Assembly (NCBI RefSeq): GCF_025151995.1
Contig: NZ_CP102290.1
Location: forward strand, 62,001 to 126,000
DNA from: Ruminococcus gauvreauii
GTDB taxonomy: Bacteria > Bacillota > Clostridia > Lachnospirales > Lachnospiraceae
Direction of reading: 5' to 3'
DNA: 64,000 nt
The notes under the pieces are model-generated. The model made no database searches. It worked only from the letters and a program-made list of their open reading frames with translations, and was not told where the DNA came from. The translations under genes and the position numbers were made by a program. This document shows positions 43,336 to 50,499 of the stretch, piece by piece. Position 1 is the first letter of the stretch; the number at the start of each line of letters is the position of its first letter.

Positions 43336-44001
43336 CTATACCTCGAATTTATAGCCGGAGCGTATCAGCGTAACAATGTGACGCCCCTCATTTCCAAGCT
43401 TTTGACGCAGTGTTTTTATATGCGTATCGACAGTTCTCGTACTTCCCTCGAAATCATAACCCCAGATACGGTTCAGCAGCTGTTCCCTGGAAAATACCTG
43501 ATCTTTATTTCTGATAAAAAACAGCAGCAGCTCATACTCTTTATGCGTTAATCCGACAACTTCTCCGGATACGGTAACGGTGTGGGATACCGGCTGCAGT
43601 ACAATCTCACCCGCCATAAGCACATCTTTTTGGTCAGACATTTTAGAACGGCGCAGCAATGCATTCACCTTTGCCAGAAGAATTTTGGGACTGAATGGTT
43701 TCGTCATATAGTCGTCCGCACCGTATTCATATCCTTTCAGCTTATCATCCTCGTCACTTTTGGCTGTCAGGAACATAATCGGTATATCGTACATTTCACG
43801 CGCAAGACGGCAGACCGCAAAACCGTCGATGTGCGGCATCATGATATCCAGGATGACCAAATCCACCGGATGATGCTTCAGGATGGTGACTGCATCAATA
43901 CCGTCATCGGCAGGAATGCAGGAATGACCGCCCCGATTTAAAAAATCAACAATAATGCTCTGCATCTCTTTTTCATCTTCCGCGATCAGAATCACCGCCA
44001 T
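43336..44001 (-). CDS. OmpR-family response regulator
   Basis: 221 aa. Receiver with AEDEKEM, phospho-Asp in LVILDIMMPHIDG, Lys in YMTKPFSP. Winged-helix C-terminus has LTHKEYELLLFFI, TRTVDTHIKTLRQKLG and LIRSGYKFEV. Start ATG eight bases after AGGAGG. It is expressed with its kinase and very probably acts at the phased repeats ahead of the exporter operon. Confidence 0.93.
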   Translation of the reverse strand: MAVILIAEDEKEMQSIIVDFLNRGGHSCIPADDGIDAVTILKHHPVDLVILDIMMPHIDGFAVCRLAREMYDIPIMFLTAKSDEDDKLKGYEYGADDYMTKPFSPKILLAKVNALLRRSKMSDQKDVLMAGEIVLQPVSHTVTVSGEVVGLTHKEYELLLFFIRNKDQVFSREQLLNRIWGYDFEGSTRTVDTHIKTLRQKLGNEGRHIVTLIRSGYKFEV

Positions 44002-44044
44002 AGCATAGTCCTCCTGTTATCTGTCTATGTTCATCCCATGCCGG

Positions 44045-44081
44045 AATAAAACAGGCGGGCAGTCATGGGACTTACCCGCCT
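44045..44081 (-). terminator. Terminator after the DUF2007 gene
   Basis: On the minus strand GGCGGG...AGTC pairs with GACT...CCCGCC around CCAT, followed by TGTTTTATT. It separates the DUF2007/NTF2-like pair from the regulator gene. Confidence 0.65.
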
Positions 44082-44103
44082 TGCATATTTCCGCGTGGCT
44101 GCT

Positions 44104-44331
44104 CTATATCAGCCCCATACCTTCTAAAATTTGAAGCGCCTGCTGAACATCCGTATCCGCCACAAAAATGTCCTCGCCATATTTTGAATTGCCTGCGTAT
44201 ATATTCAGAATCCCCGCGTTTCCCAAATCCTTTTTGTATGCGGGAATTCCGCTGTCTTTTAACTCATTCAAAATCATCTCCGCCTGCAGATTATCCTGTG
44301 CGGTAAATATTTTAACCGGGCTGCGTTCCAT
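44104..44331 (-). CDS. DUF2007-domain protein
   Basis: 75 aa from the ATG at 44329-44331 (GGAGG nine bases upstream). The whole protein is one DUF2007 (putative signal-transducing) module: VKIFTAQDNLQAEMILNELK, SGIPAYKKDLG, GEDIFVADTDVQQALQILE. The family has a PII-like ferredoxin fold of unknown function. It follows the NTF2-like gene closely. Confidence 0.8.
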   Translation of the reverse strand: MERSPVKIFTAQDNLQAEMILNELKDSGIPAYKKDLGNAGILNIYAGNSKYGEDIFVADTDVQQALQILEGMGLI

Positions 44332-44365
44332 ATGCCTGTTCCTCCGTTTCTGACCTGGTATTGCT

Positions 44366-44743
44366 CTATAACGTCGTAAAAGTTTTACATACGATCTTCC
44401 AGGTGTCATCCGACTTTACCAGGTGGAAATAGTCTTCCACGTATGCTGCACCAAAAAAATTATCGACTGCGATGGATGCCGTAGCTATCTTGCCTGTCAC
44501 ATGAATAGAGGTAACGACATACCGACAGTCTATCCCCTGTTCTGCCATGGATGGTTTGGAGGCAAGATCCTGAAAAAATGGCTCGGGAGTACCGGATAAA
44601 CGGGCGTCTCCCAGATATCCGTACATGGCAGCCTCTTCTGAAAAAATGGTTCTGAGTTTTTTAATATCGGCATGTTTGACTGCTCCAAAATATCCGTCCA
44701 GCAAATTCTTAATTTGTTCCTCATCTGAATAATGTAAATTCAT
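44366..44743 (-). CDS. NTF2-like protein (putative lumazine-binding family)
   Basis: 125 aa. The opening helix EEQIKNLLDGYFGAVKHADIKKL and the strands FSEEAAMYGYLG, YVVTSIHVTGKIATASIAVDNFFG and YFHLVKSDDTWKIVCKTF define the NTF2-like cone fold of the Lumazine_bd_2/DUF4440 group. No catalytic residue can be assigned. Probably co-transcribed with the DUF2007 gene 34 bp downstream. Confidence 0.8.
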   Translation of the reverse strand: MNLHYSDEEQIKNLLDGYFGAVKHADIKKLRTIFSEEAAMYGYLGDARLSGTPEPFFQDLASKPSMAEQGIDCRYVVTSIHVTGKIATASIAVDNFFGAAYVEDYFHLVKSDDTWKIVCKTFTTL

Positions 44744-44918
44744 AACAACACCCCTTTCCCAATATCATTATTTTTATCATAACACAAAAATGTCATACGG
44801 GCAATCAGGTCTCCCGCCATTTATATCAGTTAAGTTTACTACATTTCTTAGATACAAGCCAGCAAATAAATGAATCGGACAGCTTTTTCTTTTGTCAAGA
44901 AATCTGAGACTAAGTATA

Positions 44919-44957
44919 TTGACTTGTCAATATCTTTGTGATATCATAATGATATCA
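44919..44957 (+). promoter_or_regulatory. SPFH operon promoter with perfect 19-bp palindromic operator
   Basis: TTGACT (44919-44924) and TATCAT (44942-44947) are 17 bp apart. A perfect palindrome TGATATCAT-A-ATGATATCA (44939-44957) covers the -10 and the start site, so a bound protein would block initiation. Confidence 0.8.
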
Positions 44958-44977
44958 TTTAGAACGGAGGACTTATT

Positions 44978-45997
44978 ATGAAAGAAAAAGTATTATCAAA
45001 CAAAAAGAATGGCATGCCGGCGCTGCTTCTTACCGTTTTCCTCTATCTGGCAGCCGTGGCAGGATGTGTCATCGGGGGAATCATGGTCAGCAAAGAGAGG
45101 ACAGCCGCCGTACTGATCGTATCTATTGTATGGCTGTCGATCGGATGGTTTCCGCTGATGGGACTCAAGGTCCTGAAACCTCAGGAGGCTCTGGTTCTGA
45201 CCCTGTTCGGCAAATATACCGGTACACTCAAGGACGCAGGGTTTTATTATGTCAATCCTTTCAGCACAAGTGTCAATCCGGCTGCCAAAACGAAATTAAA
45301 TCAAAGCGGTGATGTTGACAGCGGAGAAAAGCGTCCGCTATCGCTGTCAATCAATGGCAGTGCAGTAAATACGGAAAGTGTTAATAAGAAACTCTCACTG
45401 AAGATTATGACGCTGAATAACAACCGCCAGAAAATTAATGACTGTCTCGGCAATCCCGTTGAAATCGGCATCGCTGTGACGTGGAGAGTCATCGATACCG
45501 CACAGGCAGTTTTTAATGTAGACAATTATAAAGAATATCTGTCTCTGCAGTGTGACGGAGCGCTCAGGAACATTGTGCGTAATTATCCTTACGATGTAGC
45601 GCCGAATGTCGATACCACAGGAGACGGCATCGCTGACGAAGGAAGTCTCAGAGGTTCCAGCGAGATTGTGGCTTCCCGTATCCGGGATGAAATACAGAAA
45701 AAAGTAACGGATGCAGGTCTCGAAGTGATCGAAGCCCGCATTACTTATCTGGCTTATGCCCCTGAGATCGCTGCTGTAATGCTTCAGAGACAGCAGGCTT
45801 CTGCGATCATTGATGCCAGAAAGATGATCGTCGACGGTGCTGTCGGCATGGTGGAAATGGCACTGGAACGCCTGAATGAAAATCAAGTGGTGGATTTAGA
45901 TGAAGAGAGAAAGGCTGCAATGGTATCTAATCTTCTGGTCGTGCTCTGCGGCAGTCATGATGCACAGCCCATCGTGAATTCGGGCAGTCTGTATTAA
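44978..45997 (+). CDS. SPFH/Band-7 domain membrane protein
   Basis: 339 aa with two N-terminal helices (about 14-36 and 43-60). Then comes the SPFH domain: LKVLKPQEALVLTLFGKYTGTLKDAGFYYVNPF, DNYKEYLSLQCDGALRNIVRNYP, SRIRDEIQKKVTDAGLEVIEARITYLAYAPEIAAVMLQRQQA. Such stomatin/flotillin relatives form membrane rings or rafts. Start ATG with CGGAGGA. Expressed with the small DNA-binding protein that follows after two bases, under the palindromic promoter. Confidence 0.92.
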   Translation: MKEKVLSNKKNGMPALLLTVFLYLAAVAGCVIGGIMVSKERTAAVLIVSIVWLSIGWFPLMGLKVLKPQEALVLTLFGKYTGTLKDAGFYYVNPFSTSVNPAAKTKLNQSGDVDSGEKRPLSLSINGSAVNTESVNKKLSLKIMTLNNNRQKINDCLGNPVEIGIAVTWRVIDTAQAVFNVDNYKEYLSLQCDGALRNIVRNYPYDVAPNVDTTGDGIADEGSLRGSSEIVASRIRDEIQKKVTDAGLEVIEARITYLAYAPEIAAVMLQRQQASAIIDARKMIVDGAVGMVEMALERLNENQVVDLDEERKAAMVSNLLVVLCGSHDAQPIVNSGSLY

Positions 45998-45999
45998 CA

Positions 46000-46203
46000 A
46001 TGGCAGATACAAAGAAAAAGCAGATACCGCTGAGACTTTCGGCAAAGTTGTACGATGCCCTTGCAGCCTGGGCAGAGGATGACTTCCGTTCCGTGAATGG
46101 GCAGATCGAGTATTTGCTTACAGAATGTGTTCGCCAGCGGAAAAAGAACGGGAAATATGTATCTGAGCATTTAGATGAACCCATTGAACTGGATATTGAA
46201 TAA
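46000..46203 (+). CDS. Arc-like ribbon-helix-helix DNA-binding protein
   Basis: 67 aa. KKKQIPLRLSAKLYDALAAWAEDDFRSVNGQIEYLLTECV is the ribbon-helix-helix pattern of the Arc/MetJ class. The tail is charged. It starts two bases after the SPFH stop without a clear ribosome binding site of its own, so it is translationally coupled. It is a good candidate for the repressor of the operon's palindrome. Confidence 0.8.
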   Translation: MADTKKKQIPLRLSAKLYDALAAWAEDDFRSVNGQIEYLLTECVRQRKKNGKYVSEHLDEPIELDIE

Positions 46204-46217
46204 AAAGTATAAAAGAT

Positions 46218-46255
46218 AAGGCTCGAAGCTATGGATGCTTCGAGCCTTTGTTTAT
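46218..46255. terminator. Bidirectional terminator between the SPFH operon and leuS
   Basis: A perfect 12-bp stem (AAGGCTCGAAGC with GCTTCGAGCCTT, seven-base loop) has U-rich flanks on both strands and lies between convergent genes. Confidence 0.9.
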
Positions 46256-46257
46256 CT

Positions 46258-48672
46258 TTATTTCTGCACGATGTTAATGATCTTACCCGGAACATAGATT
46301 TCTTTCACGATATTCCCGGTCAGCTTGTCGGCAATCACTTCCTTGCCTGCAGCAATGGCGTCTTCTTTTGAGACATCAGCAGGCACGGATACCACACCTC
46401 TGGTCTTTCCGTTGATCTGAACCGGAATCTCGATCTCATCGTCCTTCATGGCCTCTTCATCGTGTTTCGGCCAGCGGCTCTCAAATACAGATTCCGTGTG
46501 TCCGTACATTTCCCACAGCTCTTCTGTGATATGCGGTGCAAACGGAGCGAGCAGAATGATGAATGTCTCCATCGTTTCCTTATCGATACCGCCTGTCTTC
46601 TTTGCCAGTTCGATGAACTTATTGTTATATTCCATGAAGCCGGAGATTACCGTATTCAGGCTGAAACTCTCCAGACGCTGCGTAATGTCAAACACCAGCT
46701 TGTGACGCAGCTTTACCATCTCCTTCGTCTCGGCAGCACCGGCCTCGCAGCTGTCGGCTGCCAGCTTCCAGAAGCGGTTCAGGAAACGGTAGACTCCGTC
46801 GATTCCGCGGTCATCCCACTCGGCGTCGAGTTCAGGCGGCCCTACAAACAGTTCATACATACGCAGGGAATCGCAGCCATAATCGCGCACAAGATCATCC
46901 GGTGATACGACATTTCCCTTGGACTTACTCATCTTAATGCCATTTTTTCCGGTGATCATGCCCTGGTTAAACAGTTTCGTGAACGGTTCCTCAAAATCAA
47001 CAGCCCCGATGTCATACAGGAATTTTGTATAGAACCTGGAATACAGCAGATGAAGAACCGCGTGCTCCACACCGCCGATATACATGTCAACCGGCAGGTA
47101 TTTATGTGCCTTTTCTTTGGATACGAGTTCTTCCGTGTTTTTGCTGTCCACATAGCGCAGGAAATACCAGGAGGAACCAGCCCACTGAGGCATGGTGTTT
47201 GTCTCGCGTTTTGCATCTGCGCCACAGACCGGGCATTTGCAGTTCACCCATTCATCGATGGCGGCAAGCGGCGACTCTCCTGTTCCTGTTGGCTCATAAG
47301 AATCTACCTCCGGCAGGCGAAGCGGGAGATCTTCTTCCGGAACCGGCACATTGCCGCACTTCGGACAGTGAATGATCGGAATCGGTTCTCCCCAGTAACG
47401 CTGTCTGGAGAATACCCAGTCGCGCAGCTTGTAATTCACGGTAGCTTTGCCGAGACCGCGCTTTTCGATGATATGCGGTGCCTCTTTTTTCAGGACTGCG
47501 GACTCCATGCCGTTCCATTCGCCGGAATTGATCATGGTTCCCGCGGCCTCCGTGTAAGCCTCCGTCATATTCTCGATTTCCACGCCGTCTTTCGCGATAA
47601 CCTGAACGATCGGAATGTCAAATTTCTTCGCAAACTCAAAGTCACGGTCGTCATGTGCGGGAACACACATGATCGCACCGGTACCGTAGTCTGCCAGTAC
47701 GTAGTCAGACAGCCAGATCGGAGTCTTTTCACCGTTCAGCGGATTGATCGCATAGCTTCCAGTGAAAACGCCTGTTTTTTCTTTATCCTGAAGCCTGTCA
47801 ACGTTTGATTTCATGGACGCATCATAGATATATTTTTCTACTTCCGCCCTCTTTTCTTCTGTCGCCAGCGCAGCCGCCAGTTCATGTTCCGGAGCCAGTA
47901 CCATAAAAGTCGCACCGTAAAGTGTATCCGGTCTTGTCGTATAGACCGTGATCTTCTCGTCTCGTCCGTCAACCGGAAAATCAACTTCCGCGCCGTAGGA
48001 TTTGCCGATCCAGTCTGACTGCATCTTCTTTACCTTTTCCGGCCAGTCAAGCTTGTCCAGGTCATTCAGCAGGCGGTCTGCGTATGCGGTGATCTTCAGC
48101 ATCCACTGGCGCAGATTTTTCTTGGTCACCTCGGCACCGCAGCGCTCGCACTTGCCGTTTACCACTTCCTCGTTCGCAAGTCCGGTCTTACAGGACGGAC
48201 ACCAGTTGATCGGAAATTCTTTTTCGTATGCCAGGCCTTCCTTGAACATTTTCACAAAAATCCACTGGGTCCATTTATAGAATTCGGGATCCGTCGTGTT
48301 GACTTCCATGTCCCAGTCATAGATTGCTGCAATGTCATTGATCTGCTTTTTGATATTGCTGACATTCTCTGCCGTGGACTTTGCCGGATGAACGCCCATC
48401 TTAATGGCATAATTCTCTGCCGGCAGTCCGAATGCGTCCCACCCCATCGGATGAATCAGGTAGTAACCGTTGAGCATCTTGTAACGGCTCCACACGTCAG
48501 AAATCACATATCCTCTCCAGTGTCCGACATGAAGCCCGTTTCCGGACGGATACGGAAACATATCCAGACAATAATACTTTTCTTTTTTTCCATCATCAAC
48601 ATTCACGGGATGTTTCTCCCAGTTTTCGCGCCACTTTGTCTCGATCGCTCTGTGGTTATAAGGTACTGCCAT
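46258..48672 (-). CDS. leuS: Leucyl-tRNA synthetase
   Basis: 804 aa, full length. Class I signature HVGH in PYPSGNGLHVGHWRGY (about residue 40) and KMSKSKGN near 575 in the catalytic core. A zinc-like cysteine pair set (CPSCKTG, CERCG) lies at about 155-175, the CP1 editing domain (TYTTRPDTLYGATF) at about 225-400, and the anticodon-binding and C-terminal domains follow. Charges tRNA-Leu. Single-gene unit with a strong promoter and a hairpin leader but no T-box elements. Start ATG after GGGAGGA. Confidence 0.97.
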   Translation of the reverse strand: MAVPYNHRAIETKWRENWEKHPVNVDDGKKEKYYCLDMFPYPSGNGLHVGHWRGYVISDVWSRYKMLNGYYLIHPMGWDAFGLPAENYAIKMGVHPAKSTAENVSNIKKQINDIAAIYDWDMEVNTTDPEFYKWTQWIFVKMFKEGLAYEKEFPINWCPSCKTGLANEEVVNGKCERCGAEVTKKNLRQWMLKITAYADRLLNDLDKLDWPEKVKKMQSDWIGKSYGAEVDFPVDGRDEKITVYTTRPDTLYGATFMVLAPEHELAAALATEEKRAEVEKYIYDASMKSNVDRLQDKEKTGVFTGSYAINPLNGEKTPIWLSDYVLADYGTGAIMCVPAHDDRDFEFAKKFDIPIVQVIAKDGVEIENMTEAYTEAAGTMINSGEWNGMESAVLKKEAPHIIEKRGLGKATVNYKLRDWVFSRQRYWGEPIPIIHCPKCGNVPVPEEDLPLRLPEVDSYEPTGTGESPLAAIDEWVNCKCPVCGADAKRETNTMPQWAGSSWYFLRYVDSKNTEELVSKEKAHKYLPVDMYIGGVEHAVLHLLYSRFYTKFLYDIGAVDFEEPFTKLFNQGMITGKNGIKMSKSKGNVVSPDDLVRDYGCDSLRMYELFVGPPELDAEWDDRGIDGVYRFLNRFWKLAADSCEAGAAETKEMVKLRHKLVFDITQRLESFSLNTVISGFMEYNNKFIELAKKTGGIDKETMETFIILLAPFAPHITEELWEMYGHTESVFESRWPKHDEEAMKDDEIEIPVQINGKTRGVVSVPADVSKEDAIAAGKEVIADKLTGNIVKEIYVPGKIINIVQK

Positions 48673-48713
48673 TTATTTTTTCCTCCCGGGGTTTGCCCAC
48701 AATATTCGTACAT

Positions 48714-48753
48714 CCTCTGCCGGCAAAGACGCACGCATCTTTGCCGGCAGAGG
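48714..48753 (-). promoter_or_regulatory. 16-bp perfect hairpin in the leuS leader
   Basis: CCTCTGCCGGCAAAGA (48714-48729) pairs fully with TCTTTGCCGGCAGAGG (48738-48753), loop of eight. It would begin about ten bases after the predicted leuS transcription start. No U tract follows on the minus strand, so it is not a normal terminator, and none of the conserved T-box segments is present. Confidence 0.7.
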
Positions 48754-48769
48754 GTAAAATCTGTAAATA

Positions 48770-48798
48770 ATTTTACTCATGTCCCTCGTGTTTGTCAA
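48770..48798 (-). promoter_or_regulatory. leuS promoter
   Basis: On the minus strand a consensus TTGACA (48793-48798) and TAAAAT (48770-48775) are 17 bp apart, just after the stop of the previous gene. Confidence 0.8.
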
Positions 48799-48802
48799 GC
48801 AG

Positions 48803-50404
48803 TTACGAAAGGATATTCATGACCGTGCACACGGGATCGCCTTCCACATATTCCAGTTCGATCGAATCACCCACGTCGTAACCGACAATCTCCATGAAAT
48901 CCACAACCGGCACATCATAGATCTTGCTGTCATTCTCAAGCACGATATAGAAGTGCGAATTTCCGTCTATGACACTCTGCGCCATCCGGCTGATGGTCCC
49001 CTTGACGGTCTCAGACTCATACGTGCCGTCTTCGTCGGCGGTGATTCCGCTGCTTCCGAGGAGTCTGATATAATTCTCTTCACACGCGGAAACCGTGTCT
49101 CCGATTGCTACGATCTGATACTTTTGAATATTTACCATCGCGTATTTTTTCACCAGACCTGCATCGTCCTTCAGCGCGATCAGGTACGTCGGCTCATTAT
49201 GAGTGTTGAGCAGAAGAGGAAACGCCGCATGGTAACCCAGATTCTGAACCTGCCCCTCTGCAGAGGCCATCGCGGAATATTCCTCCGCCCCGTTCACTTC
49301 ATAATACCTGGTTTCCATCGTCCTCTGATTCATCAGTACGAATCCCACGTTGGACTGGTCACTGCTGACGGATGTAATCCCTGTATAGACCCATACATCA
49401 TCATCCATCGCCAGATAATTGTATCCATCGGTTGTCTTGAGGCAGCCCTTCTGTCCGAAAATACTGTTAAAGAAGCCATTGACCAGTTTTCCGTGATAGT
49501 TATAAAGCTCGATCAGCAGATCTGCCGGATATGCACGGTCAATCCATGTCGGACAGTCTTCAATCGCGTAATCGATCGTCTCCCCCGTCTGTGCATTGCA
49601 GAGGACAACACGGCCGATCGTCTGTCCGCCGAAGAGACCGATATTGAATTTTTTCACCGGACATACCCAGTACGGTACACCTTCATCATCTATCTCGAAG
49701 CTCAGCTGATCAAAGATATACGTTGGATATCTGAAACGCAGGTGCCGGTATATGTTCCGGTTGAAATATTCAGATTCAGAATATCTGATCGGTTTATCCA
49801 GACGTACGAGCTCTGTGTCCTGAGTCGCCATATCGATCTTGATATATGCCGGGATTCCTTCCGACTGATTCGTCAGCCACTTGATCGGACTCGCATATTC
49901 CAGAGGACTGACACGGACCGGATCGCCTTTGTAATTGATCTGGGAATAGATACTGCTGACTTCAAACTGTGAGACCATGTCGACCATGTTTCCCATCTTC
50001 CTGTTTCCCAGAAGTTCTGCGCTGTCTTTATCCAGAAGCGGTATCTGATTGTAGCTGACCTGTTCGATATCCTCGGTAAAGTTGCGCGTCTCCGGCGACA
50101 CCAGCTTCTGATATTTATTTGCATTGATGATCGGGGACGACAGGATGCTTCCGATCAGATATGCCGCTACGAGCACCAGGGCAATGCCTCCCAGTATTTT
50201 GACAATACCGCTGTGCTTCAGTTCCTGCGGCGTGTACATCCGCTTCCTGAGAATGTATGCTGCCAGCACGATCACTGCCAGAAGGATGACAAAGAGCCAG
50301 AATCCGGATGCGTGAATGTTGATGGCCGGCAGGGTCACATAATAGTAAATGCCTGCTAAAAGAATAATGATGATTGCAATGATGATTTTGCCTTTTTTCT
50401 TCAT
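48803..50404 (-). CDS. Membrane-anchored protein with large extracytoplasmic domain, unknown function
   Basis: About 533 aa from the ATG at 50402-50404 (AGGAGA upstream). Three helices occur near the N-terminus (about 5-24, 32-50 and 68-88). The remaining 430 residues have no further helix and are probably outside. They contain two motifs with Trp/Cys residues (GVPYWVCPVKKFNIGLFGGQ, IEDCPTWIDRAYPADLLIELYN) and a C-terminal beta-rich tail resembling an OB-like module (VKGTISRMAQSVIDGNSHFYIVLEN). I do not recognise the family. It lies between the EF-G-like gene (95 bp) and leuS with no obvious functional link. Confidence 0.75.
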   Translation of the reverse strand: MKKKGKIIIAIIIILLAGIYYYVTLPAINIHASGFWLFVILLAVIVLAAYILRKRMYTPQELKHSGIVKILGGIALVLVAAYLIGSILSSPIINANKYQKLVSPETRNFTEDIEQVSYNQIPLLDKDSAELLGNRKMGNMVDMVSQFEVSSIYSQINYKGDPVRVSPLEYASPIKWLTNQSEGIPAYIKIDMATQDTELVRLDKPIRYSESEYFNRNIYRHLRFRYPTYIFDQLSFEIDDEGVPYWVCPVKKFNIGLFGGQTIGRVVLCNAQTGETIDYAIEDCPTWIDRAYPADLLIELYNYHGKLVNGFFNSIFGQKGCLKTTDGYNYLAMDDDVWVYTGITSVSSDQSNVGFVLMNQRTMETRYYEVNGAEEYSAMASAEGQVQNLGYHAAFPLLLNTHNEPTYLIALKDDAGLVKKYAMVNIQKYQIVAIGDTVSACEENYIRLLGSSGITADEDGTYESETVKGTISRMAQSVIDGNSHFYIVLENDSKIYDVPVVDFMEIVGYDVGDSIELEYVEGDPVCTVMNILS

Positions 50405-50426
50405 AATGTTTTCTCCTACACACAAA

Positions 50427-50470
50427 GGATGCCGCGGCTGCAGAAATTGATCTGCAGCACCGCAACATCC
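50427..50470 (-). terminator. Terminator-like hairpin after the EF-G-like gene
   Basis: On the minus strand GGATG...GCGG.GCTGCAGA pairs with TCTGCAGC.CGC...CATCC around TCAATT and is followed by a short TTTG tract. It sits 30 bp past the stop codon at 50500. Confidence 0.6.
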
Positions 50471-50499
50471 CCCGTTTTAATTAATTGATATCATCTTGT

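Noticed and set aside
48714..48753. The leuS leader hairpin as a T-box or terminator
   Set aside because: No specifier loop or T-box consensus and no U tract follows the stem on the transcribed strand.
48779..49972. A 397-codon open frame on the plus strand, antisense to the membrane protein gene at 48803-50404
   Set aside because: No ribosome binding site, composition rich in His, Arg and Ile typical of a shadow frame, and the minus-strand frame has a good start, membrane helices and coherent spacing to its neighbours.
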